From the NCBI RefSeq assembly GCF_030056655.1, contig NZ_JASHIE010000001.1, forward strand, positions 372,001 to 436,000: a stretch of DNA of 64,000 nucleotides. Reading direction: 5' to 3'. The DNA is from Flectobacillus rivi. GTDB taxonomy: Bacteria > Bacteroidota > Bacteroidia > Cytophagales > Spirosomataceae. A model generated the notes under the pieces. The model did no database searches, was not told the origin of the DNA, and worked only from the letters and a program-made list of their open reading frames with translations. Below, one piece after another: positions 44,534-51,881 of this stretch (its first letter is position 1; the number at the start of each line of letters is the position of its first letter). Both the position numbers and the translations under genes were made by a program.

Positions 44534-44968
44534 TTATACCGTATTAATTTCATCTATTAACCATACTCCTGATATATAGCAAACATTCCTACTTGGTTGA
44601 GACTCTCCAAAACTAAATGATGTCATAAATTTTGCCTCACAGTTGTTACATTTAGAAAAAAGATATAAGGCACTTAAATTTTGAAAAATCATTAATTCCC
44701 CCAAGTGTCTATATATATGAGGGCTTTCCTTTGCAATATTATTCTTTAAAATTTCTTTTTTGGTAATTAGTTTCTTTCGTATATATAAATCTTCAAGTAG
44801 ATTACCAGTATTATCATCAATTATCACATTATTATTTGTTTGACAAATAGGACATTTGAATTTAACTTCTACTCCATATTCATAAATAGTACTGCCTTCA
44901 AAAATATTTGTAGACAATGCGATTTTATTTTTTAAAATAATTGGGTTGTTTATATCAATTTTCTTCAT
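44534..44968 (-). CDS. Zinc-ribbon protein, predicted immunity to the TNT toxin of cassette B
   Basis: A 144-residue cytoplasmic protein with two CxxC knuckles: FKCPICQTN near the N-terminal third and SKCNNCEAKF near the C-terminal third, a likely structural zinc site. It begins MKKIDINNPIILKNKIALST with no signal peptide. It starts 5 bp after the TNT toxin stop, so it is the natural antitoxin. TNT toxins destroy NAD+ in the cytoplasm, consistent with an unexported protector. The family is otherwise unrecognised and the role is inferred. Confidence 0.7.
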   Translation of the reverse strand: MKKIDINNPIILKNKIALSTNIFEGSTIYEYGVEVKFKCPICQTNNNVIIDDNTGNLLEDLYIRKKLITKKEILKNNIAKESPHIYRHLGELMIFQNLSALYLFSKCNNCEAKFMTSFSFGESQPSRNVCYISGVWLIDEINTV

Positions 44969-44973
44969 AGAAA

Positions 44974-46683
44974 TTATTTTTTAAAGACTTCTCCTACCCA
45001 ATTAATGTATTGTCCATTAGGTGAAGATTTAATTGTAATGTTTATATATCCTTCATCTATTAAATTTTGAAAATTTGTATAACTACTTCCCTTAGGTTGA
45101 AATTTAAACATCATCTGTTTTCCTTTGCCAACCTGACCAAACCAAGGAATAACATCTGCACTTTGCCCTTTAATAGGCAAATCTTTCAAGATTTCAATCT
45201 CATAATATAAAGAATTTTGGTTTTCTGAAACTCTCAAAGCTCTTTGAGCATAATTATATGGAGAACCATTAATTGGTGAAGTAAAACTTCCTCCTAGAAT
45301 AGGCTTACCATTATCACCTAATTTAAACCACTCCTGATATCTATCAAATTTCATTCCTTTTGTTAAGGGTATATCATCAACAATATTATATCCTCCATTC
45401 GCTGGCGGCCATCCACCATTAATATTATATTTTTTAAATAAATTTTCTAGTTGTCCCCACTTTTCATATTTCCACAAGTCCCAAGCTTGATCTGCAATTT
45501 GTGCGTTTTCACCATTTGCAAAATCACCAACAGTACTAATAAAGTCTTTTTTGGTAAGTCCTCTAACTAAATCCCCCGTCCCAGTAGTAAATTTACTTAA
45601 AATTTTCCCAACGGCATTTTTTATGAGTGGGTGTTTTGCGATTCTTCCTAGTGTGCTAAGTACGATTTTGCCTCCTACTTCTGCTACAGCATAGCTCTTG
45701 GCAAATTCTAATACACTACTAGCATTGAAATAAGCATTTAGGTTACTATATTTTTTTATAGCACTTACTGCCAAATCGGGTGAGGTGCTCTCTAACAAGC
45801 CTCTGATAAGCCTATCTCGGATTTGAGCATTGACAGAGGGACTAGCTCCCATGTAGCTCTTTTCTTGAAGAAACGAACGTACAAAGTATAATGCTTCATT
45901 ATACTTGCCATCTATGTAGTAGTTACTTGATAAGGCTATCGTTTTACAGTCAACTACTGAACTGTACATTTCTCGAAGTAAAATATATTGATACAGTTCT
46001 ACTTCTGTAAACTGACTTGATGCTGCTTGCTTACCTTTGGGAGCTACCAGTACCGAACTCGGTGGAATACCCAAGGAAGGACTTCCCACGGAACTTGTCT
46101 CAAGTAACATCAAATATTCACCACATTCATTTGTTTTGAGCTTGCCTCTATCAGTATTGGTTTCAAGTACAGTTAAATCAATAGAGGTAGTGTATTGCTG
46201 AGTATAATCATACAAAGAAGAGGCAGTATTTGATGCACTTTTTAAGGCCTCATTCAGCGCCAACAACTTGGCTTTGTTCTGCTCACAGAGTGGGGTGATG
46301 AGTTCCTCTATGATATTGGGACCTTTGCCGTCCTTACTTGTGGTGTTACAATCTGTACCATTGCAGAAAAAGTCTTTTGTTTCTAGGGCTGTTTGATAGG
46401 CATTCGATAGCTTTTGACGTGTGCTGTCTGGTAATGTTGGGTCTTTCAGTAGGGTTTCGGCATACTTTTCAGCAAACTTAAAGTTGGCTTTCATCTTTTT
46501 GGCATCCTGTATTCCGCCTACATAATTACTTACGTCATTTTTGAGCTTTTGGATAAACTCTCCAATGTTGTTTATCGTCTCAGATATCTCTGGTGCTAGC
46601 GAGTCTGCCACGGTAAGGGCTAGGTTGTAGGCAGCATAGATTTCTGCCAACTTTCTGCGTTGTTCTTCGCTGAGTAAAGCCAC
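44974..46683 (-). CDS. Orphan toxin cassette B: TNT-type NAD+ glycohydrolase tip
   Basis: A 569-residue frame: shared arm (LLSEEQRRKLAEIYAAYNLA ... LLALNEAL), the second linker shared with cassette D (to SKFTTGTG), and a TNT (tuberculosis necrotizing toxin-like) domain. TNT hallmarks are NGGWPPANGGYNIVDD, KGMKFDRYQEW, SPINGSPYNYAQRAL and the terminal LPIKG ... IPWFGQVGKGKQMMF, in which the Gln after WFG (near residue 516) fits the catalytic glutamine of characterised TNT enzymes. These hydrolyse NAD+ and kill the cell. The called start is GTG; the frame is open to 46788 with no ATG and no signal peptide, so it looks like a silent cassette. Confidence 0.85.
   Translation of the reverse strand: MALLSEEQRRKLAEIYAAYNLALTVADSLAPEISETINNIGEFIQKLKNDVSNYVGGIQDAKKMKANFKFAEKYAETLLKDPTLPDSTRQKLSNAYQTALETKDFFCNGTDCNTTSKDGKGPNIIEELITPLCEQNKAKLLALNEALKSASNTASSLYDYTQQYTTSIDLTVLETNTDRGKLKTNECGEYLMLLETSSVGSPSLGIPPSSVLVAPKGKQAASSQFTEVELYQYILLREMYSSVVDCKTIALSSNYYIDGKYNEALYFVRSFLQEKSYMGASPSVNAQIRDRLIRGLLESTSPDLAVSAIKKYSNLNAYFNASSVLEFAKSYAVAEVGGKIVLSTLGRIAKHPLIKNAVGKILSKFTTGTGDLVRGLTKKDFISTVGDFANGENAQIADQAWDLWKYEKWGQLENLFKKYNINGGWPPANGGYNIVDDIPLTKGMKFDRYQEWFKLGDNGKPILGGSFTSPINGSPYNYAQRALRVSENQNSLYYEIEILKDLPIKGQSADVIPWFGQVGKGKQMMFKFQPKGSSYTNFQNLIDEGYINITIKSSPNGQYINWVGEVFKK
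45574..46242 (-). repeat. Second linker shared with cassette D
   Basis: 669 bp, partner of 41769-42437; nearly identical across its whole length. It joins the common arm to two unrelated tips, so it acts as a second exchange segment. Confidence 0.9.
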
Positions 46684-46938
46684 ATCAATATGAGATAGTT
46701 CTGCCTGTCCTGCTACGACACAGCCTCCTTTGGCTACTTTGATGTTCTTAAAGTCAACGCCTAGTTTAGCATTGACTAGGCGTCCCCATTAAACATAGGT
46801 ACTTTCACAATACCTTTGCCATTACCAGAGCCATCGAGGTCTACTACCTCAAAGGCGATGGAGTTTATCGCTATTTCATCCCCTGTTTTTACTTGGATAA
46901 TGTCTCCTGAAGGTACGTCGTGTTGTCCGCAGGTGTAG
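46243..46938 (-). repeat. Recombination arm copy in cassette B (long form)
   Basis: Runs from the TACACCTGCGGACAACACGA boundary to the LLALNEAL junction, like cassette E. It carries the same 14-bp insertion as cassette E, here at 46774-46787, which breaks the frame between PMFN and NAKLGV. Confidence 0.88.
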
Positions 46939-46954
46939 CCAATGTTTATAAAAA

Positions 46955-46983
46955 TACCCTTAACTCGCTAAGAGTTAAGGGTA
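46955..46983 (-). terminator. hairpin closing the expressed toxin unit
   Basis: TACCCTTAACTC and its exact inverse (12 bp, 5-nt loop), 25 bp after the WG-repeat gene and directly before the cassette B arm. It is related in sequence to the cassette B and C terminators. Confidence 0.85.
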
Positions 46984-47007
46984 CCAACACTTTTGTAACA
47001 TTACCCA

Positions 47008-47706
47008 TTACCGAGGGTAATTTATTTTTATAGTATCGTCCTTGATTTGACCAAGTGCTTTACCATTTTGAAATGGCTGTATTATTTTTTCATACTTTGG
47101 GGCTATCACCCATTTACCTTTTAGATTGATAAAACCCCACAAATTATCTTGCTTTACTGCCGCAAGCCCCTCATAAAAATTATCAGCGTCATCGAATTGA
47201 AATGGTATCAATGTTTTTCCTGTTCTATTAATATACCCCCATTTACCTTTTATTGCAACACAAGTAATTGTATCATCTACAAAAGGCTTTCCAGCATCGT
47301 ATATACAGGGTATAACTATTTCTCCTTTATGGTTCTGAAAGCATAGTTTTCCATTTTCACATCCAACATTATACAAAGCATTTTTTTGTTCTTTTTCATA
47401 CTCCAAGAGTTTGTCTCGCTCTTGCTTAGGTAGCCGATACCATTGTATTCTATTCCAAATAAACATTCCTACTAATATAGAGAGAACAAATAAGAATTGA
47501 ATCAAGATCCCTTTATTTAGCTTTCTACGAAGTACACTAACTATAAAAATGACGAGTAATGCAAAAAAATGCACATACACAAAAATTTCCATAAGCGCCT
47601 CTGATAGAATGTCCGCTCCACCACTTGTATTTAGAAGCGGTAACTGTGCAATGGCTTCATAAACCATGATGGTAAGTAGGGCGATTGAGATATTTTTTTC
47701 TCTCAT
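47008..47706 (-). CDS. Membrane protein with C-terminal WG repeats
   Basis: A 232-residue protein (start at ATG 47706, MREKNISIALLTIMV). It has three hydrophobic segments (about 5-23, FVYVHFFALLVIFIVSVL, GILIQFLFVLSILVGMFIW) and then WG-type repeats: KLCFQNHKGEIVIPCIYDA, KWGYINRTGKTLIPFQFDD and LWGFINLKGKWVIAPKYEK. WG repeats form beta-propeller-like or ligand-binding folds of unclear function and occur in several immunity-associated proteins. It is the third gene after the toxin, close behind the predicted immunity gene and before the terminator, so it may be a second protector. The role is unknown. Confidence 0.75.
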   Translation of the reverse strand: MREKNISIALLTIMVYEAIAQLPLLNTSGGADILSEALMEIFVYVHFFALLVIFIVSVLRRKLNKGILIQFLFVLSILVGMFIWNRIQWYRLPKQERDKLLEYEKEQKNALYNVGCENGKLCFQNHKGEIVIPCIYDAGKPFVDDTITCVAIKGKWGYINRTGKTLIPFQFDDADNFYEGLAAVKQDNLWGFINLKGKWVIAPKYEKIIQPFQNGKALGQIKDDTIKINYPR

Positions 47707-47751
47707 TTTACTTGTATTTTTGTTTAAATAATTCTTGTGTAGCACTTTTAC

Positions 47752-48402
47752 TCAATCGTCTAAGTAGTCAAACATATTGAATTGCTGAATAGACATCCCA
47801 TTTTTTATAGTTTTTGTTTCACGAATTTTTCTTTCCATCCTTAAATTATCACCAAACCAATATACCTCTTTGATTAAATACCAGTTTTTCTTGTTGGTAT
47901 CATATTTAAAAAAGAGATCAACCCCTGCTTGCGCTTCTGTAAATAGCTCAATCCATATCTCATTTTTTCTAAATTCTACTTTGAATCTTTGTGCATTTTC
48001 AGCCAACTTGGAAAAAATGTTTTCTAAATCTTTAGGAGGGTCATACTCCAAAACATATTCCTTGAAATATAAGGGATATAAATTGGATAATGTGGCTTTG
48101 TGTATAAGAGTGGAATCATTAATTCTCTGATATATGGTTACAAAGGTTGTATCTCCATCTTTCATATTTAATTTTTGCCAATGAATAACTAAATCATTTT
48201 TCCCATCAGACGTTAGATCACGGTCATTGATAAAATAATAGCATAAATATCCGTTCGGCATACAAAAATCTTTAGGAATCATCATCTTATATTTTTCACT
48301 CAATTTTGTAAACTGATTACAAATTTGCGCAATTGGTTGTTGAGCAATGACACAACAGAATTGTATTGTAAAAATTGCCGTAGAAAACATTTTTTTCATC
48401 AT
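47752..48402 (-). CDS. Exported protein, predicted immunity to the expressed GH19 toxin
   Basis: A 216-residue exported protein with signal peptide (MMKKMFSTAIFTIQFCCVIA, cut near AQQ). The mature part includes YFINDRDLTSDGKNDLVIHW, a DxDxDG-like calcium-binding or FG-GAP-like turn, and no known enzymatic motif. It overlaps the stop of the full-length toxin by 4 bp, giving translational coupling. A periplasmic location suits defence against a cell-wall hydrolase. The family is not recognised; the immunity role comes from position and compartment. Confidence 0.72.
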   Translation of the reverse strand: MMKKMFSTAIFTIQFCCVIAQQPIAQICNQFTKLSEKYKMMIPKDFCMPNGYLCYYFINDRDLTSDGKNDLVIHWQKLNMKDGDTTFVTIYQRINDSTLIHKATLSNLYPLYFKEYVLEYDPPKDLENIFSKLAENAQRFKVEFRKNEIWIELFTEAQAGVDLFFKYDTNKKNWYLIKEVYWFGDNLRMERKIRETKTIKNGMSIQQFNMFDYLDD

Positions 48403-51400
48403 TTTTTTGGTTTACAATCAAAATAAATACTACTTAAAAAATCTTTATACTTACGGTTTCGAGTTTCTTTTTCGAGACCAGCAGAATTAACAACTTTAGT
48501 TACATTGAATGAATTATCTTTATCCATGATTTCTAAAATATTTTTACCAATATCTTTCCCCTTCCAGATGAAATATGCTACAGCAGATTGAACAGTCGTT
48601 ATGGGTTCTGTGACTATATCAGGGTTGGATGTAAAGTCATAATTAGTTCCAAATAATTCATTACATTTTGATCCAACGCCATAATACACTGATTTTCCCG
48701 TAATCTGAATTGCTCCTCGCCCCCTGTATCGATAACCATCTCCACTTTTCGAATCCCCATTACCAAGCTTATTAGCATATGCTACATTCATGACATTCTG
48801 TTTGTTTATTTTTTGTTTATCCTTTGTGAAACTTACAGATTTATATGTACCCTTTTTAGGCATATTGTCATATGCGACAACAACTCTTACGGTATCTGAT
48901 ATACTCTTAAAAAATTTGAAGGTACGATAACCGTTACTTTTAGGGATTTTTGTTCCTTGTTCTCCTATTGCTACAGTTTCATAAACTCTCATCAAAACAT
49001 AGTTTAGATAGTCCTTATCATCCCAGAATGTTTGTTTATACCAGTGGTCTTTAGGCCCGTCAATATTCGCATTTCTGTTGAATGTTTCTAACAAATTATC
49101 AATACCATATTTCGAACCTTCAGCGCTTGCATTAAATCCAGCACTCTCTACAAAGCATTGCGAGAAGAAATGCGCATGACGATAGCAAGTATTGAATTGT
49201 GCTTTTTTTAGAGCGTCATTAAAATATTCTAAAACTTCTGGGTTTTCTCTATATATTTTGCTATTTGGAAAAAAAATACTAAAATTTTCATCCGTTATAG
49301 TTAAATCTCTTCCACAAATAGTACATGCAAAATCATATTTCTTATTCCTGAAATAGAACGATTTTGTGATTATTTTGCTATCTTTTTTATAAGAAATAGT
49401 ATATTTTCCTTCAAACATTGATTCCAGTTGTAAATCTTGACTTTCATTTGTCTTTATATTGAAGGTTTTTTTTATAGACTCTTTATTTGAACCTTTTATT
49501 TCAACAGCAATATCAACATTTGTAACCTCAGGCTTAGTTATAAGCAGTGCAGAAAGCTTACACTTATCATTAGTTCGAATATAAATCTTATCTTTTTCTA
49601 TTTTTTCTTCACATATACTCAAGGTTAAATTATCTGTAGTTTTATCTATCTCTATTTGGTTGTTGTCATTCTCAATAACAACATCTAATGCCCCTTCCAA
49701 CGCCTCATTCAACGCCAACAACTTGGCTTTGTTCTGCTCACAGAGTGGGGTGATGAGTTCCTCTATGAGATTGGGTCCTTTGCCGTCTTTACTTGTGGTG
49801 TTACAATCTGTACCATTGCAGAAAAAGTCCTTTGTTTCTAGGGCTGTTTGGTAGGCATTGGATAGCTTTTGACGTGTGCTGTCTGGTAATGTTGGGTCTT
49901 TCAGTAGGGTTTCAGCATACTTTTCAGCAAACTTAAAGTTGGCTTTCATCTTTTTGGCATCTTGTATTCCGCCTACGTAATTACTCACGTCATTTTTGAG
50001 CTTTTGAATAAACTCTCCAATGTTGTTGATCGTCTCAGATATCTCTGGTGCTAGCGAGTCAGCAACGGTCAAGGCTAGGTTGTAGGCAGCATAGATTTCT
50101 GCCAACTTTCTGCGTTGTTCTTCGCTGAGTAAGGCTACATCGATATGAGATAATTCTGCCTGCCCTGCTACGACACAGCCTCCTTTGGCTACTTTGATGT
50201 TCTTAAAGTCAACCCCAAGTTTAGCATTATTGAACATTGGTACTTTCACAATGCCTTTGCCATTACCTGAGCCATCGAGGTCTACTACCTCAAAGGCGAT
50301 GGAGTTTATCGCTATTTCGTCTCCTGTTTTTACTTGGATAATGTCTCCTGAAGGCACTGAAGGGGCATCATGCTGTCCACAGGTGTAGCCAGCTAGATAA
50401 CTGGCGCAGTCTATCTTTGAGGTATTGAGTGCCGTCTTTAGCTCCTCTACTGTAGCGTTAGAGGATAATTGTGGTAAAGCTCCACCACTTGGTAGGCTCT
50501 TTTTGAGGCTATCGGGCAAACTCGAAGTCTCATACACAATCCTTATCGGTTTGTTCAAGATATCGATGGTGGTACTTGAGGGTGTTTCGGCTTGATACAC
50601 GGCTGACGGATACTGCTGGCTTGGGTTGTTATCGCTAACAGTATAGGTTTCGCTGGTATAGTCGGTATCCTCGTCAATGGTATTACTAGGAGGGTTTATC
50701 TGCATTGTGCTGTCGATAGGCTCCTGCGCTATGATGTAACCTTGTGGTTGGCTAAAGCTACTTTTACTTACATAACTACAACGTGCCAATACCTTAAACT
50801 CATACGATGAGGCTGGCAATTGCAAGAGGGTGTAACTCGACTCGGAGGTTTGTTTTTCTATCCACTGGTCATCGGTTGTTTTGCGATAGCTCAGCGTATA
50901 GTCTAATACTTCGGCGTTGGGGTTTGTCCATGATACTACTACGCCAGCATCGCCTACAGGCTCGATAGATACCTCCTGAGGACGCAGGCATCGCTGAGTG
51001 GCTAATTGCCCCTGAGTGCCATAGGTAAAGGCTACTACTTGGCTAAAACCATTATTTTCGAACTGGTCATAGCCATTGACATCCATCGCCTGCACTTGTA
51101 GCGCATAGCGTTTGCCTGGCGTAAGTACGGGGTCGCTACTACTATAGAGATAATTGGTAGCCAATACCTCTGTCATAAACACTGGTAATATTCCAGCGTT
51201 GACCACCACATTAGGGTCTGTGTCTTCGTCCTCTTCAGGGATTTCGTAAAGTCGCAATCGGTATAAAGTACCTTGTGCCGTGTTTACAGAATAATAGCTA
51301 TTAGACACCCAAGTGAAATTGATACTCTGAAAGCCCGTATTGGGTAGTATCGCATTGTTGACAGGATAGGTAATCGTAGGAGGTTGTGCCCTAAACACTG

Positions 51401-51881
51401 TCATTAGGGTTACTCCTGTATTAGATACCTGTCGTTGGTCAGGCCAATAGGCCGTTACTTCCCACTGATAAAAGCCAGCAGGAAGGTTTGTGCCTTGATA
51501 GAGTTCTTCAATAGTAATCCCCTGAGCCACCAAATTGTCGGCACTGAAGTTATCAGAGAGCTGCGCTCCAGAAAGAATTTGGGGTATGCCAGGCTGTAGC
51601 ACTATGGGCTTGGTGCTGACAAAATCAGGAATGTTTTCGAGTACTACGCCTAAGCCTTTGAGTCGAATACGAATCGTAACTTCTACTGAGGGCTTCTCAA
51701 GGTCTTTGAGCAACAGATACACCTTAAATTTCTCGGTGCTTGTGGCATAGTCTGTCCAAGACAAACTATAGGGAGGACTCACAATGGGGGTACATTGTAC
51801 AGGATAGTTTTGAGCAATGATTTTTAGACTACTTATCAATAGTACCCAACACAATAATAGGATTTTGGATAGGTGTTTCAT
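48399..51881 (-). CDS. Full-length exported polymorphic toxin with GH19 lysozyme-like tip
   Basis: The only toxin in the array with a full N-terminus (1160 residues). Signal peptide: MKHLSKILLLCWVLLISS, cut near IIAQ. Then come beta-sandwich/fibronectin-III-like domains (to about 410; RPQEVSIEPVGDAGVVVSW), a low-complexity Ser/Thr/Pro linker, and the common arm (about 497-728, from YTCGQHDAPS to LLALNEAL). A beta-rich spacer and a GH19 domain follow, with the likely catalytic Glu in CFVESAGF (near 910) and YRYRGRGAIQITGKS (near 1049). GH19 should cut peptidoglycan of a target cell. There is no T9SS C-terminal domain, so release must use another route. The start overlaps the FN3 gene by 4 bp and the stop overlaps the immunity gene. 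Confidence 0.88.
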   Translation of the reverse strand: MKHLSKILLLCWVLLISSLKIIAQNYPVQCTPIVSPPYSLSWTDYATSTEKFKVYLLLKDLEKPSVEVTIRIRLKGLGVVLENIPDFVSTKPIVLQPGIPQILSGAQLSDNFSADNLVAQGITIEELYQGTNLPAGFYQWEVTAYWPDQRQVSNTGVTLMTVFRAQPPTITYPVNNAILPNTGFQSINFTWVSNSYYSVNTAQGTLYRLRLYEIPEEDEDTDPNVVVNAGILPVFMTEVLATNYLYSSSDPVLTPGKRYALQVQAMDVNGYDQFENNGFSQVVAFTYGTQGQLATQRCLRPQEVSIEPVGDAGVVVSWTNPNAEVLDYTLSYRKTTDDQWIEKQTSESSYTLLQLPASSYEFKVLARCSYVSKSSFSQPQGYIIAQEPIDSTMQINPPSNTIDEDTDYTSETYTVSDNNPSQQYPSAVYQAETPSSTTIDILNKPIRIVYETSSLPDSLKKSLPSGGALPQLSSNATVEELKTALNTSKIDCASYLAGYTCGQHDAPSVPSGDIIQVKTGDEIAINSIAFEVVDLDGSGNGKGIVKVPMFNNAKLGVDFKNIKVAKGGCVVAGQAELSHIDVALLSEEQRRKLAEIYAAYNLALTVADSLAPEISETINNIGEFIQKLKNDVSNYVGGIQDAKKMKANFKFAEKYAETLLKDPTLPDSTRQKLSNAYQTALETKDFFCNGTDCNTTSKDGKGPNLIEELITPLCEQNKAKLLALNEALEGALDVVIENDNNQIEIDKTTDNLTLSICEEKIEKDKIYIRTNDKCKLSALLITKPEVTNVDIAVEIKGSNKESIKKTFNIKTNESQDLQLESMFEGKYTISYKKDSKIITKSFYFRNKKYDFACTICGRDLTITDENFSIFFPNSKIYRENPEVLEYFNDALKKAQFNTCYRHAHFFSQCFVESAGFNASAEGSKYGIDNLLETFNRNANIDGPKDHWYKQTFWDDKDYLNYVLMRVYETVAIGEQGTKIPKSNGYRTFKFFKSISDTVRVVVAYDNMPKKGTYKSVSFTKDKQKINKQNVMNVAYANKLGNGDSKSGDGYRYRGRGAIQITGKSVYYGVGSKCNELFGTNYDFTSNPDIVTEPITTVQSAVAYFIWKGKDIGKNILEIMDKDNSFNVTKVVNSAGLEKETRNRKYKDFLSSIYFDCKPKK
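49698..50388 (-). repeat. Recombination arm, expressed copy
   Basis: The coding segment of the full-length toxin from YTCGQHD to LLALNEAL that is copied in cassettes B and E (long) and C and D (short, last about 170 bp). It lacks the 14-bp insertion found in copies B and E, so it is the only uninterrupted version. Confidence 0.9.

Noticed and set aside
35398..51881. CRISPR array as explanation for the repeated sequence
   Set aside because: Repeats are long coding segments of 170 to 700 bp with gene-length intervals; there is no short regular repeat-spacer pattern and no cas gene.
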